Source: Clostridia bacterium (lineage in GTDB: Bacteria > Bacillota > Clostridia > UMGS1883). Taken from it: a DNA stretch of 64,000 nt. The position numbers and the translations under genes are program-made. The notes beneath the pieces were generated by a model that was not told the DNA's origin, did no database searches, and worked only from the letters and a program-made list of their open reading frames with translations. Shown here piece after piece: positions 16,337 to 25,221 of the stretch (its first letter is position 1; each line of letters begins with the position of its first letter). The stretch spans positions 124,001-188,000 of the forward strand of contig JAFVPB010000039.1 in NCBI GenBank assembly GCA_017505525.1, written 5' to 3'.

Positions 16337-17533
16337 TTAATTTACTTTGTTATATACTTTGCCGTTTACCGCATATCCGTGGCGTGCGTTGATAAGCTCT
16401 GAAACTGTTACAAGCTGATATCCCTGTTTTAAAAGATAAGGGATAACCATTTCCGCTGCATCGGCAGTGGGGGAATGAATATCATGCATAAGAATTATTG
16501 CTCCGTCAGTTGTGCTTTTTTTCACGGAAGCAAGTGTTTTTTGAGCGTTTCGGGTTTTCCAGTCGAGTGTGTCGACCGACCACATTATAATTGGCATACT
16601 AACACTGTTTTTAACGGTGCTGTTATATGCGCCGTACGGAGGTCTGCATAATGCGGGATATTTTCCAATAGCATTAAAAACAGCATTGTTTGTATTGGAA
16701 ATCTGCGAAGCTATTGTTGAAGAACCGCAGGAAGAAAGGTTAACGTGATTCCAGGTGTGGTTTCCGATTTCGCAGCCAAGCGCATCGGCGCGCTGCAAAA
16801 CGGCTTTGTATCCTGCTACATTTTTTCCCTGAACGAAGAATGTTGCACGTGCATCATATTTTTCAAGGCACGAAAGAATTTTGTCGGTGTATTTTCCAGG
16901 CCCATCATCAAATGTTATAGCAACCATCGGTCGGGAAGGATCAACTTTTCCGCCTCCGCGATACCAACCAACTTTTAAATAATCCTCAACTTTGTTAAAC
17001 GGAACATATATTGTTCTTCCGTCGTCTGCAAACATAAGCTGCATAACATCTTTTTTATTATAGTAAAGATTGTTTTCTTTTTCTTCTTTTTCTGCGTTAT
17101 CTTTAAAAACAGTGTGTTCCTCGCCGTTTGTATCATACATTGTGATTGTAACATCACTCAGATTATAATACCAGCCAACTTCACGGTATAATTCGCCCTG
17201 TGCTTTATAAACGGGGAGAGCTCGTCCGTCCATAGAGTACATTGTGATCATTACTTCTTCTTTTGTGTCGTACCAACCTACCTTTTTGTAGGCATCGCGC
17301 TGAGCCTGAACAATATCAATTGTTCTGCCATCCATAGAGTACATTGTAATAATTTTTGCTTCTTCGGGAGAGTCAAACCAGCCAACTTCTTTATAAAGAG
17401 GAACTTCCTCAGTTGGAACTATAATTGTTCTTCCATCTGAAGAATAAAGTGTTGATCCTGCACTTGCAAGTGGCATAAATGAAACTGCTAACAGCATACA
17501 CATAAGTATTATGCTTATTATTCTTCTGTACAT
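16337..17533 (-). CDS. Secreted polysaccharide deacetylase with five N-terminal repeats
   Basis: This 398-residue exported protein probably removes N-acetyl groups from peptidoglycan or another surface glycan. A signal peptide spans residues 1-25. Five degenerate repeats of about 32 residues follow (about 28-190), built on the pattern MYSxDGRxxxVxxxxxxxYxxVGWY; the fourth is the most diverged. The NodB domain (about 203-385) has TFDDGPGKYT with the metal-binding Asp, HTWNHVNL with the HxxxH-type ligands, RPPYGAYN, and LMHDIHS with the late catalytic His. It is upstream of eno on the same strand and separated from it by the shared hairpin. Confidence 0.9.
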   Translation of the reverse strand: MYRRIISIILMCMLLAVSFMPLASAGSTLYSSDGRTIIVPTEEVPLYKEVGWFDSPEEAKIITMYSMDGRTIDIVQAQRDAYKKVGWYDTKEEVMITMYSMDGRALPVYKAQGELYREVGWYYNLSDVTITMYDTNGEEHTVFKDNAEKEEKENNLYYNKKDVMQLMFADDGRTIYVPFNKVEDYLKVGWYRGGGKVDPSRPMVAITFDDGPGKYTDKILSCLEKYDARATFFVQGKNVAGYKAVLQRADALGCEIGNHTWNHVNLSSCGSSTIASQISNTNNAVFNAIGKYPALCRPPYGAYNSTVKNSVSMPIIMWSVDTLDWKTRNAQKTLASVKKSTTDGAIILMHDIHSPTADAAEMVIPYLLKQGYQLVTVSELINARHGYAVNGKVYNKVN

Positions 17534-17559
17534 AAAATCACCTCTTAAGTATTTAGAGA

Positions 17560-18657
17560 TTAAACGTTAAAGCGGAAAAGAACCACATCTCCGTCGTTCA
17601 TAACATATTCTTTACCTTCGCTGCGGACAAGTCCCTTTTCCTTAGCATTGGCAATCGAGCCGCTATTTATTAATTCATCATAGCTTACAACCTCAGCTCT
17701 TATAAAGCCCTTTTCAAAGTCGGTATGAATTTTGCCTGCAGCCTGTGGTGCTTTTGTGCCCTGCGTTATTGTCCACGCTCTAACCTCGGGCTCGCCTGCG
17801 GTTAGGTAGCTTATTAACCCTAAAAGCTTGTAACTCTTTTTAACAAGGCGGTCAAGTCCCGATTCATTAAGACCAATTTCTTCTAAGAACATTTGCTTTT
17901 CTTCGCCTTCAAGAGTGCTGATTTCTTCCTCAATTTGTGCTGAAATGGGAAGGACTTCTGCATTTTCTTCCGATGCAATTTTTTCTACCTGCTTTATGAA
18001 CTCATTATTTTCAATTCCGTTTTCAAAATCTGATTCTGCCACGTTTGCAGCATAGAGGACGGGTTTCATTGTTAAAAGTGAAATTTCTTTAACGATTTCG
18101 GCTTCGTCTTCTGTTATATCAACAGTTCTTGCACTTTTTCCGTTTTCAAGAGCTTCTTTGAATCTTTTCCATAGCTCAAGCTCGGCGGCGTATTTTTTGT
18201 CGCCTGATTTCATCATTTTAAGAGTTCTGTCAATTCGTTTGTCAACACTTTCAAGGTCGGCAAAAATTAATTCAAGATTAATTGTTTCAATATCACGTAC
18301 AGGGTCGACGCTACCATCAACGTGAACAATATTTGTATCTTCAAAACATCTTACAACGTGAACTATGGCATCAACCTCGCGGATATGGGAAAGGAACTTG
18401 TTTCCAAGACCTTCTCCGCGGCTTGCACCCCTTACAAGACCTGCAATATCAACGAACTCAACTATTGCAGGTGTAACCTTTTTAGGATTATACATTTTTG
18501 TTAAAACGTCAAGACGTTCATCGGGTACGCAAACAACACCTACGTTTGGTTCTATTGTACAAAAAGGATAGTTGGCGCTTTCTGCGCCTGCCTTTGTTAT
18601 TGCATTAAAAAGAGTGCTTTTTCCAACGTTTGGAAGTCCGACTATACCTAATTTCAT
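17560..18657 (-). CDS. ychF: Ribosome-binding ATPase YchF (Obg family)
   Basis: This 365-residue Obg-related P-loop protein prefers ATP and associates with ribosomes. Its P-loop is [15 protein letters not shown], followed by the family switch region, a coiled-coil insert and the C-terminal TGS domain ([25 protein letters not shown]). The frame extends upstream to 18708, but ATG 18657 with GGAGA about 9 bases before it gives the usual YchF N-terminus [13 protein letters not shown]. Confidence 0.96.
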   Translation of the reverse strand: MKLGIVGLPNVGKSTLFNAITKAGAESANYPFCTIEPNVGVVCVPDERLDVLTKMYNPKKVTPAIVEFVDIAGLVRGASRGEGLGNKFLSHIREVDAIVHVVRCFEDTNIVHVDGSVDPVRDIETINLELIFADLESVDKRIDRTLKMMKSGDKKYAAELELWKRFKEALENGKSARTVDITEDEAEIVKEISLLTMKPVLYAANVAESDFENGIENNEFIKQVEKIASEENAEVLPISAQIEEEISTLEGEEKQMFLEEIGLNESGLDRLVKKSYKLLGLISYLTAGEPEVRAWTITQGTKAPQAAGKIHTDFEKGFIRAEVVSYDELINSGSIANAKEKGLVRSEGKEYVMNDGDVVLFRFNV

Positions 18658-18697
18658 TTGTTTCAAATCTCCTTTATTTTCAAGGTTTTCAAATTGG

Positions 18698-18720
18698 CCT
18701 GACACCAATTTGACACCATA
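18698..18720. repeat. CCTGACACC repeat upstream of the radical SAM operon
   Basis: CCTGACACC, a short AT stretch and GACACCAT are repeated in the same orientation at 25306-25330, just beyond the operon. An inverted TGTCAGG lies at 25259-25265. These may be REP-type repeats or edges of an acquired cassette. Confidence 0.6.
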
Positions 18721-18811
18721 TAAATTTGTTTGTTATTAAATTTCTACATAATATATTGTATCACAACAAAAAAAAATAGTCAATTGTTCTGTGAGCTTTT
18801 GTGAGAATATA

Positions 18812-18840
18812 TTGCAAATGTTGGGAGACTATGGTATACT
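18812..18840 (+). promoter_or_regulatory. Promoter of the radical SAM / Cys-rich peptide operon
   Basis: TTGCAA (18812-18817), 17-base spacer, TATACT (18835-18840), 61 bases before the first gene. It is the only strong promoter seen for the seven genes. Confidence 0.65.
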
Positions 18841-18901
18841 ACTTAATATTAGCAATTGTATTCAAAAAGTATAATATTAAAATGATTCGGAGGAGTTAAA
18901 T

Positions 18902-19198
18902 ATGGACATTAAAACACTGATGAACAATCTGATCGAAGAAGAAATCTCAAAAATTGAACAAAATGGCGAAAAGATAAAACTCAAAACACTCTTAAAGAAA
19001 AGAATTATCTATACTTTGATTTTCGGAGCGATATTTGCCGTTTTACTTGTTATCAATAATATCCCTTTAGCATTTGTTGATTTGTTAATCTATTTTATGA
19101 TGCTTTATAAAACAAACAATGTAAGTATAATCACCAATCTTGCTAAACAATCGCCCGACACACCTGTTGTAGACATTATAAAAGGAGATATGAAATAA
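18902..19198 (+). CDS. Small membrane protein, first gene of the radical SAM operon
   Basis: This 98-residue protein has a charged helical N-terminus (EEEISKIEQNGEKIKLK) and two hydrophobic segments (about residues 34-70), followed by a short soluble tail. I do not recognise a family. GGAGGAG precedes the ATG. The final stop base overlaps the start of the next gene (TAATG), so the two are translationally coupled and probably act in the same membrane process. Confidence 0.75.
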   Translation: MDIKTLMNNLIEEEISKIEQNGEKIKLKTLLKKRIIYTLIFGAIFAVLLVINNIPLAFVDLLIYFMMLYKTNNVSIITNLAKQSPDTPVVDIIKGDMK

Positions 19199-20460
19199 TG
19201 AGTAGTACAAAACAACAAAAGAAAAATGTTATCATAGCTGCCATTGTTGCCGTAGTTCTATTCTTTGGATATGTTATTTCTCAAAATGTTTCATTCAAAA
19301 CTGAATGGAAATATGTAGAATACAACAACGGATATAAGCTTGTTTCTTATACCCAAGCATTTAATGATAATACAAAAGAAATATCTATCCCGGCTCAATA
19401 TGAAGGTAAAGATGTTGTAGCTATTGAAGATAAGGCATTTTATAAAAATAAAAAAATCGAAAAAGTAATTATACCCGACACCGTAACCGAACTTGGTGCA
19501 TCTGTTTTTAAGGAATGTAAGAATTTAAAAACTGTTGAGATGAGCAAAAACATATCGGTTATGGGCGGAGAATGTTTTAAAGATTGCAAATCATTAACTG
19601 CTATTATATTACCTGATACACTTACTGAAATTCGTGGAGAAACTTTTATGGGGTGTTCTTCCCTAAAAAAAGTAATTTTACCAAAAAATATCACAGAAAT
19701 CAAAGGCAATACTTTTGAAAATTGTTCATCTTTGGAAAGCATTGAAATCCCAAGTGGAGTAACAAGAATTGCTGCCCACGCATTTTATGGTTGCACTTCG
19801 CTTTCTAATGTATTTGTTCCTGATACGGTTAATGAAATTGGAAGCTCTGCTTTTAGAAAGTGTGATAGCCTGGAGAGTATTGAACTTCCCGCATGGGTTT
19901 CAATAAATGAAAGAGCATTTAAAGAAAGTCCGACTCAAATTAGATATAAAGGTGACGTTAGATCCATTTTGAATTATTATGAAACAGAGATTGAAATTGA
20001 CAAAACTGCTGAAGAAATCATTGCAGAATACAGCTCTGAATTTAATGAAATAGATGATGAGCTATCAACAATAGATTCACAAGAAAAAATCGAATCACTA
20101 TTTGTTGTTTGTAATGTGGTTAACGGAATAAAAATACCGGATATATCTACTTTAGATAATTCTGTTTGGATTAGTGAAACTTCCCGTAGTGACAGATGGG
20201 AAATTATTAATACAAAAAAAGAAATCCTCAGTTTTTTGAAAAAAGCAGAAGTCATTGGGGTTAAAAAAGTGATGTTTATATTAGATAATAAAAAAGTAGG
20301 AGAAAGTTCAGGAACTATCGCAGGATGGTCATTCGAGATAGATGAAGTTATAGACGGTTATTCAAATGGTGATTGGACATTTGATGATGCATATGAATTA
20401 TATGCAGAAGAAAAAGCAGAACGGATGAAAAAAATGGCAGAAAGCATCATTGGAGAATAG
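19198..20460 (+). CDS. Membrane-anchored BspA-type leucine-rich-repeat protein
   Basis: This 420-residue protein has one N-terminal membrane anchor (about 10-30) and an exposed leucine-rich-repeat region of the BspA/LRR_5 type (about 60-245). Repeat units read IPDTVTELGASVFKECKNL, LPDTLTEIRGETFMGCSSL and similar. A helical acidic segment and an unassigned alpha/beta C-terminal domain follow. BspA-type repeats mediate protein binding. In this operon the protein could bind the modified peptide or a target outside the cell; that is inference. Two bases separate it from the radical SAM gene. Confidence 0.82.
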   Translation: MSSTKQQKKNVIIAAIVAVVLFFGYVISQNVSFKTEWKYVEYNNGYKLVSYTQAFNDNTKEISIPAQYEGKDVVAIEDKAFYKNKKIEKVIIPDTVTELGASVFKECKNLKTVEMSKNISVMGGECFKDCKSLTAIILPDTLTEIRGETFMGCSSLKKVILPKNITEIKGNTFENCSSLESIEIPSGVTRIAAHAFYGCTSLSNVFVPDTVNEIGSSAFRKCDSLESIELPAWVSINERAFKESPTQIRYKGDVRSILNYYETEIEIDKTAEEIIAEYSSEFNEIDDELSTIDSQEKIESLFVVCNVVNGIKIPDISTLDNSVWISETSRSDRWEIINTKKEILSFLKKAEVIGVKKVMFILDNKKVGESSGTIAGWSFEIDEVIDGYSNGDWTFDDAYELYAEEKAERMKKMAESIIGE

Positions 20461-20462
20461 TT

Positions 20463-22211
20463 ATGAGCAAATTTATACACATTTTATATGTGCCTACAAT
20501 GAATTGCAATATGAAATGTCGATATTGTTATCTTGGGGAAAATACAAATGAACTTAAAAGCGACAAAGGCTATTTAGAAACATTGGAGTTTGCCGTTAAT
20601 AAGTTCAGAGAAGCTGATGTTATTCCGTTTAACATATCGCTTCACGGTGGTGAGGTTACTACTTTAGCCCCCGACAATTTCAGAGATATTGTAGAGTACA
20701 TAAGCAATTATTATAAAGCAAACGGTCAGATGCTTTCAGAAAATGGATTTAAGACAAATAAACCACACATCAAAACCAATCTTTTTAATATTGAGAAACA
20801 TATTGATGCAATAAGAGAATTTGATGTTAGTATCAGCGGAAGCCTTGACTTACCTTTCTCCCTTCATGATAAATATCGTATTACCAAAGGCGGGAAAGGA
20901 ACTTTAGAAACTATATTAAAAAATGTTTCATTGTTAGCCGAATTACCAAACAGAAAAAAAGTATCGGCTACGATCTTTCAGGAACATTTTGAATATCTTG
21001 ATGAAATAGTTAATGATATAAAGTGGTTAGCAGAAAATACTTGTCTTAACATGAATGACTTTAACTTTATGATTGGGTTTGAACCTCAATTAGAAAGTGA
21101 AGTGAAACTTACGGCTCTACCCGAAGAGAATCAAGTTGCTTTGTATCAGAGGATGCACAAGGAATTTACCGGAACTGACTTAGAAGAAGGATTAAACAAT
21201 GCTTGGTTTGCTGAGTTTACCCCTGCATATTGCACCAACTGCGATAATTGTGGTGAGAAATTCTTCTTGTTAGAGAAAAATGGAGATATTTATTCATGTG
21301 TTAGAGGGCAAGGAAATCCTGATTTTTACTACGGTAACATTTATAATGATTCAGTAGAGGAAATCTTAAAAACAGCTAAAACAAAAATATTCCTTGCTCA
21401 TAATCGTCAAGGAATAAGTGAAGAATGTATCTCTTGTGAACATTTGCACTTATGTAAAACGGGATGTCCTTTCGTCAAGAATGTATATAGCAGCAGCAAG
21501 TCATATACTTGTAGATTACAAAAGGAAATTTACAGGGATAAAGATTATGATGAGATTCCTGATAATTTTGCCTATTACTATTTGCTCAAGAACCATCCAA
21601 CACTTGCTCCTGAACATTTAAAGTATGAACCTGAAGAAAATAGTCTTGAGTATTTAATTAAAAGGGATGCAAAACTTCAGGAAGTATATAATCCAAATGC
21701 CTTTATACTGTCTGTTGATGGACAAGAATATAAGCTTGAATCACAAATTCTAAAAAGAACAAGAGAATTTATATTTATCAGTAAAAAAAGTGTGATTAAG
21801 CTTTATATTAAAGAAGAAACGATGGATGCTCTTTCTGATTATCCAATCAACAACTCACTATTTATTCAGCTTTTAAGTGGCGATACGGTTGTATATGGCG
21901 ATGAGCAGAGAGAAAAACAAGAACACATTATGACACATCAAATTTTCAAAGGTACACTTATGAAGGAATCTTCTGACAAAGATGGATTTTATTGTGTTGA
22001 CTTATCAGGACTTCTTGCTCTGTACGGAGATAAATTATCAAAAACGAACGCAAATAATTTATTCTTCACAACGTCAGCGTTAAGAGATTATCATTACACA
22101 AAACAAAAGAACAATGGATATTATCACATAAATGCAATCAATTTACCATTTCAAAATATTGAATTGTATTATTTAAATTTAGATGATATGGAGGAAGAAA
22201 ATAATGCTTAA
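20463..22211 (+). CDS. Radical SAM/SPASM peptide maturase with an extra C-terminal domain
   Basis: This 582-residue protein probably makes a radical-based modification on a peptide or protein. The SAM-cluster motif CNMKCRYC (Cys15, Cys19, Cys22) is followed by the LHGGE glycine motif. A SPASM-type region (about 255-365) with clustered cysteines (CTNCDNC, YSCVRG, CISCEHLHLCKTGC) would hold auxiliary Fe-S clusters. Residues from about 370 to 582 form an additional beta-rich domain not usual in SPASM enzymes, perhaps for substrate binding. Its last 8 bases overlap the start of the Cys-rich small protein, which makes that protein its likely substrate. Anaerobic sulfatase maturases share the fold, but no sulfatase is nearby. 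Confidence 0.88.
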   Translation: MSKFIHILYVPTMNCNMKCRYCYLGENTNELKSDKGYLETLEFAVNKFREADVIPFNISLHGGEVTTLAPDNFRDIVEYISNYYKANGQMLSENGFKTNKPHIKTNLFNIEKHIDAIREFDVSISGSLDLPFSLHDKYRITKGGKGTLETILKNVSLLAELPNRKKVSATIFQEHFEYLDEIVNDIKWLAENTCLNMNDFNFMIGFEPQLESEVKLTALPEENQVALYQRMHKEFTGTDLEEGLNNAWFAEFTPAYCTNCDNCGEKFFLLEKNGDIYSCVRGQGNPDFYYGNIYNDSVEEILKTAKTKIFLAHNRQGISEECISCEHLHLCKTGCPFVKNVYSSSKSYTCRLQKEIYRDKDYDEIPDNFAYYYLLKNHPTLAPEHLKYEPEENSLEYLIKRDAKLQEVYNPNAFILSVDGQEYKLESQILKRTREFIFISKKSVIKLYIKEETMDALSDYPINNSLFIQLLSGDTVVYGDEQREKQEHIMTHQIFKGTLMKESSDKDGFYCVDLSGLLALYGDKLSKTNANNLFFTTSALRDYHYTKQKNNGYYHINAINLPFQNIELYYLNLDDMEEENNA

Positions 22212-22572
22212 TATCAAACCAAAGACTTATAATGATGTTGTTCGACTTTCGAGATGTATGGAATTAAAAAAATACATTCCGGACTTGACAGACGAAAAAA
22301 TAGAGGAAATGTATGAATATATGAAAAAAGATTCAAATAATAAGATTTCTGTAACACCTGAAATGATTTCTTTTGTAAACGCATCAGGAGAAACAGAAAG
22401 TGCAACTGTTTTAGAAACGGCACCAACAGGTATATCATTTGACCACATTATTCTTGGTGCAGCAGCTTATAATGTTATGCAACGCCCAACGGGTGATTCA
22501 AGTGGTTGTGGAAGTAGTTGTAGCGGTTGTTCAACCAATAATAACAATAACAACAATAATAATAACGGATAA
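22204..22572 (+). CDS. Probable precursor peptide with Cys-rich core and poly-Asn tail
   Basis: This 122-residue protein has a helical, charged N-terminal part (LKKYIPDLTDEKIEEMYEYM) resembling a leader and a middle region ending in HIILGAAAYNVM. The tail is GCGSSCSGCST followed by ten asparagines and a final Gly. The three tail cysteines (102, 106, 109) form Cx3Cx2C. Glycine, serine and cysteine-rich tails next to radical SAM/SPASM enzymes are a hallmark of RiPP precursors such as thioether peptides. The Asn run mixes AAT and AAC codons (22537-22566). GGAGG precedes ATG 22204; the frame also extends to 22183. No protease or dedicated exporter is adjacent. An Fe-S-binding small protein is an alternative. 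Confidence 0.75.
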   Translation: MLNIKPKTYNDVVRLSRCMELKKYIPDLTDEKIEEMYEYMKKDSNNKISVTPEMISFVNASGETESATVLETAPTGISFDHIILGAAAYNVMQRPTGDSSGCGSSCSGCSTNNNNNNNNNNG

Positions 22573-22586
22573 TCCGGAGGAATACG

Positions 22587-23288
22587 ATGCGAAAAAAGAT
22601 ATATCAAATGGTTCATGTGTACGAAGGGAACTTATTAAGTGTAGCTTATAAGTGGTTTATGATAGCAGTAATTGCAATAAGCCTTCTTCCTCTTACCGTT
22701 AAGGGTACAAGCAATATATTTAAGACTATAGACTATACTTGTCTTGCAATATACATAATAGACTATTCTTTAAGGTGGATTGCTGCTGACTATAAATTTA
22801 ATAAACACCATTGGACTTCCTTTGCTCGCTATCCGTTTAGAATAATTTCCATTATAGATTTAATGTCTATAATTGCTTTATTATGTCCTTTACTTGGATT
22901 GTTTAAATATTCTTCATTTACGGAAGTTCTGAAGGTGTTCCGCATTGTGAGAATATTCAGATATTCCAAAGGTATCAGAACCATAATTGATATATTGAAA
23001 AGTTCTAAAAAAGCATTGTTTGCCGTAGGTTCGTTAGCGGTAGGCTATATTCTGATTTCAGCATTGGTTGTATTCAATGTGGAGCCGGATACTTTTAACT
23101 CTTTCTTTGATGCAGTATATTGGTCAACCGTATCACTTACAACAGTTGGATATGGAGACATATATCCGGTAACAGTTATTGGAAGAACTATTGCAATGCT
23201 TTCCTCATTTTTTGGAATAGCCATTGTTGCTCTCCCTGCCGGTGTTGTTACTGCCGAATATATGAAATCACTTAGTGAGAAAGAATAG
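22587..23288 (+). CDS. Voltage-gated potassium channel
   Basis: This 233-residue channel subunit has six membrane segments. The S4 voltage sensor is visible as VLKVFRIVRIFRYSKGIR with Arg/Lys spaced about every third residue. The pore filter is TTVGYGDIYP, followed by S6 with the expected glycines. There is no regulatory RCK domain. Tetramers should pass K+ across the cell membrane. It starts 14 bases after the Cys-rich peptide gene with GGAGG upstream, so it is firmly in the operon. Its place here suggests a link between the peptide and membrane potential, for example target, immunity or sensing; that is inference. Confidence 0.92.
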   Translation: MRKKIYQMVHVYEGNLLSVAYKWFMIAVIAISLLPLTVKGTSNIFKTIDYTCLAIYIIDYSLRWIAADYKFNKHHWTSFARYPFRIISIIDLMSIIALLCPLLGLFKYSSFTEVLKVFRIVRIFRYSKGIRTIIDILKSSKKALFAVGSLAVGYILISALVVFNVEPDTFNSFFDAVYWSTVSLTTVGYGDIYPVTVIGRTIAMLSSFFGIAIVALPAGVVTAEYMKSLSEKE

Positions 23289-23295
23289 GAAAAGT

Positions 23296-23310
23296 GATAA
23301 TCGTTATCGC
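23296..23310 (+). promoter_or_regulatory. Fur-box-like palindrome inside the operon
   Basis: TGATAATCGTTATCG matches the 15-base Fur consensus TGATAAT-N-ATTATCA at 12 of 14 defined positions. It lies between the channel gene and the gene at 23352. No convincing -35/-10 pair was found beside it, so it may be chance. Confidence 0.35.
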
Positions 23311-23351
23311 TGTTAATTCTTAAAATAGAATGAGAATATGGGAGGTTAATT

Positions 23352-24155
23352 ATGTATAAAGAAGAATTACTAAAACAAGAATTATATGTAGTTGTTTTGA
23401 ATATAACCCAAACGCCATATATGATGAATGGTGGATTCTTTATGTTATATACAGACAAGGAAAAAGCAATGAAATTTGCTCGAAATATTAACGGAAAAGA
23501 AAGTATAAAGTATGGCGAAGCAAGCGTAATAAACACGTCGCTAATAACAAATAACGAATTATTTTTTGATATAATGATTCGTATGGGATGCGATAGGTTT
23601 TTACTCAATGGCAATGGAGAAATAATAAAATTTGGAGATTCAAGCTTGCAAGTTGCTAAAGGTCGAAAAGAAATATATGAGAGTTATCTATTACACAAAA
23701 GACTATCTAAAAGTTCTCATATTGGAAAGGCAAAGGCAGCACAAATTCAACGATTAGAAAGCATCTTGAAAGCACCTGCGAACAAAGGAGCAGTTAGTGA
23801 ATTTTTTAATATGTTAGGTCAACTTTCTTCTTGTTTTAAAGCGATAGATAGCGGCATGACCGCAACAACAAGAGTAAATAGTAGTATAGGAACACTTGTA
23901 AATGGTGTTAATGTACAAAATTATAATAAAAAGATGTCTTATGGAAGATTGAGTAGAAATTGGGGTATCGCTTCAATCCTGCTTTATGCATGGTTCTTTC
24001 CGCCGATAGTTGCAATCGTTTATGGAATAAGATCTATATTGTTTACAAAATCTAATAATGAACCAATTGATAAGAAAGCAATATGGGGATTGGTTCTTGC
24101 GGGATTTGGTTTATTTATGTTATATGCTATGATGAGTGGTATGTCTAACAGTTAG
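23352..24155 (+). CDS. Hypothetical protein with two C-terminal membrane segments
   Basis: This 267-residue protein has a soluble N-terminal domain (about 1-105, with YVVVLNITQTPYMM and FLLNGNGEIIKF), reminiscent of small SseB-like alpha/beta domains but too diverged to assign. A helical linker contains GKAKAAQIQRLESIL. Two hydrophobic segments near the C-terminus (about 208-230 and 244-263) hold it in the membrane. GGGAGG precedes the ATG. It lies between the channel and the second radical SAM gene in the same operon. Confidence 0.7.
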   Translation: MYKEELLKQELYVVVLNITQTPYMMNGGFFMLYTDKEKAMKFARNINGKESIKYGEASVINTSLITNNELFFDIMIRMGCDRFLLNGNGEIIKFGDSSLQVAKGRKEIYESYLLHKRLSKSSHIGKAKAAQIQRLESILKAPANKGAVSEFFNMLGQLSSCFKAIDSGMTATTRVNSSIGTLVNGVNVQNYNKKMSYGRLSRNWGIASILLYAWFFPPIVAIVYGIRSILFTKSNNEPIDKKAIWGLVLAGFGLFMLYAMMSGMSNS

Positions 24156-24168
24156 GGGTGGATTTGCT

Positions 24169-25212
24169 GTGATTGAATGTGCGAATAGTAATCGATTGCT
24201 TATGCAATTTCATATTACAGGTAAATGCAATTTGCAATGTAAACATTGTTATAGAGTCGAGGGCGATGTTGAGCCATTATCATATAAAGACATTATAAAT
24301 GTTTTCAACCAATTTTTTGATTTGAGAAATACCTATAACGAAGAACATAAAATCAAAAAAAGAGGTCATATCAATATAACAGGTGGAGAACCCTTTATCC
24401 GAAAAGATATTTATGATATATTACAGTTTCTTGGTGAGAGTAATGATAGGGTTACATATGGTGTCTTATCCAATGGTACACCAATAGATGACACTATGAT
24501 TAAGACACTCATAGAAACGAAAGCTTCATTTGTTCAGCTCAGTATTGACGGTAATCGTGAAACACACGATTTCATGAGAAAACCGGGCGATTACGATAGA
24601 ACATTTAAAACAGCAGCTACTCTTGAGAAAGCAGGTATTAAAACATTTATTAGTTTTACGGCAAATGCGTCTAATTATAAACATATACCCTCTGTTGCTC
24701 GTAAATGCCGACAAGCTAAAATAACAAAGCTTTGGTCTGATAGACTTATTCCAATTGGAAATGGCTCAGAATTATCAGATTTAGAAATAACAAAAGAAAT
24801 ATTGCCTGAATATGTAAAGTATCTTAAAAAGGCACAAGGCAATTTCTTAACAAAAAAACTGTATCCCAAAACTCAAGTCGCATCTGAACGAGCTTTGCAA
24901 TTTTTGAATAATATAAATTCGCAAATTTATTCTTGTAAAGCTGCGGAAAGTTTTTTAACGGTTGATGAGTTCGGGCAAGTAATGCCGTGCCGTAGAATGC
25001 CAATTGTTTGCGGTAATGTGTTTGATTCTACACTTAAAGATATATATTATAACAACGAAGTTTTTATAGATTTAAGAAATGCGTCATTGCCTAAAGAATG
25101 TTCAGGGTGTGTTTATAATGTATTCTGTAAAGGCGGAGCTAAATGTCAAAGCTATGCAAAATATAATGATTATAATCGTGCAGATCCAAGTTGCCCGATA
25201 AAACTAAACTAA
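24169..25212 (+). CDS. Second radical SAM/SPASM protein
   Basis: This 347-residue enzyme has the cluster motif CNLQCKHC (Cys20, Cys24, Cys27), the ITGGEP motif, the strand motif LSIDGNRETHD and a C-terminal SPASM region (YSCKAAESF, VMPCRRMPIVCGN, KECSGCVYNVFCKGG, CPI). It resembles peptide-modifying enzymes of the PqqE/AlbA/HxsC type. GTG 24169 is chosen because AGGGGTGG (24154-24161) is 7 bases upstream; the open frame begins at 24136 but overlaps the previous gene. Two distinct radical SAM enzymes in one operon suggest sequential or double modification of one substrate. Confidence 0.88.
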   Translation: MIECANSNRLLMQFHITGKCNLQCKHCYRVEGDVEPLSYKDIINVFNQFFDLRNTYNEEHKIKKRGHINITGGEPFIRKDIYDILQFLGESNDRVTYGVLSNGTPIDDTMIKTLIETKASFVQLSIDGNRETHDFMRKPGDYDRTFKTAATLEKAGIKTFISFTANASNYKHIPSVARKCRQAKITKLWSDRLIPIGNGSELSDLEITKEILPEYVKYLKKAQGNFLTKKLYPKTQVASERALQFLNNINSQIYSCKAAESFLTVDEFGQVMPCRRMPIVCGNVFDSTLKDIYYNNEVFIDLRNASLPKECSGCVYNVFCKGGAKCQSYAKYNDYNRADPSCPIKLN

Positions 25213-25221
25213 ACAGAACAC

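Noticed and set aside
20463-22211. Anaerobic sulfatase maturase
   Set aside because: The fold is related, but no sulfatase gene lies in the window and the gene overlaps a Cys-rich small protein, which is the better substrate candidate.
22537-22566. Poly-Asn run as assembly or sequencing error
   Set aside because: The codons are a mix of AAT and AAC and stay in frame to a clean Gly-stop end, so a homopolymer error is unlikely.
20463-25212. His-Xaa-Ser (Hxs) type two-radical-SAM system
   Set aside because: No His-Xaa-Ser repeats occur in the small protein, and no HxsD-like gene is seen; only the presence of two radical SAM enzymes agrees.
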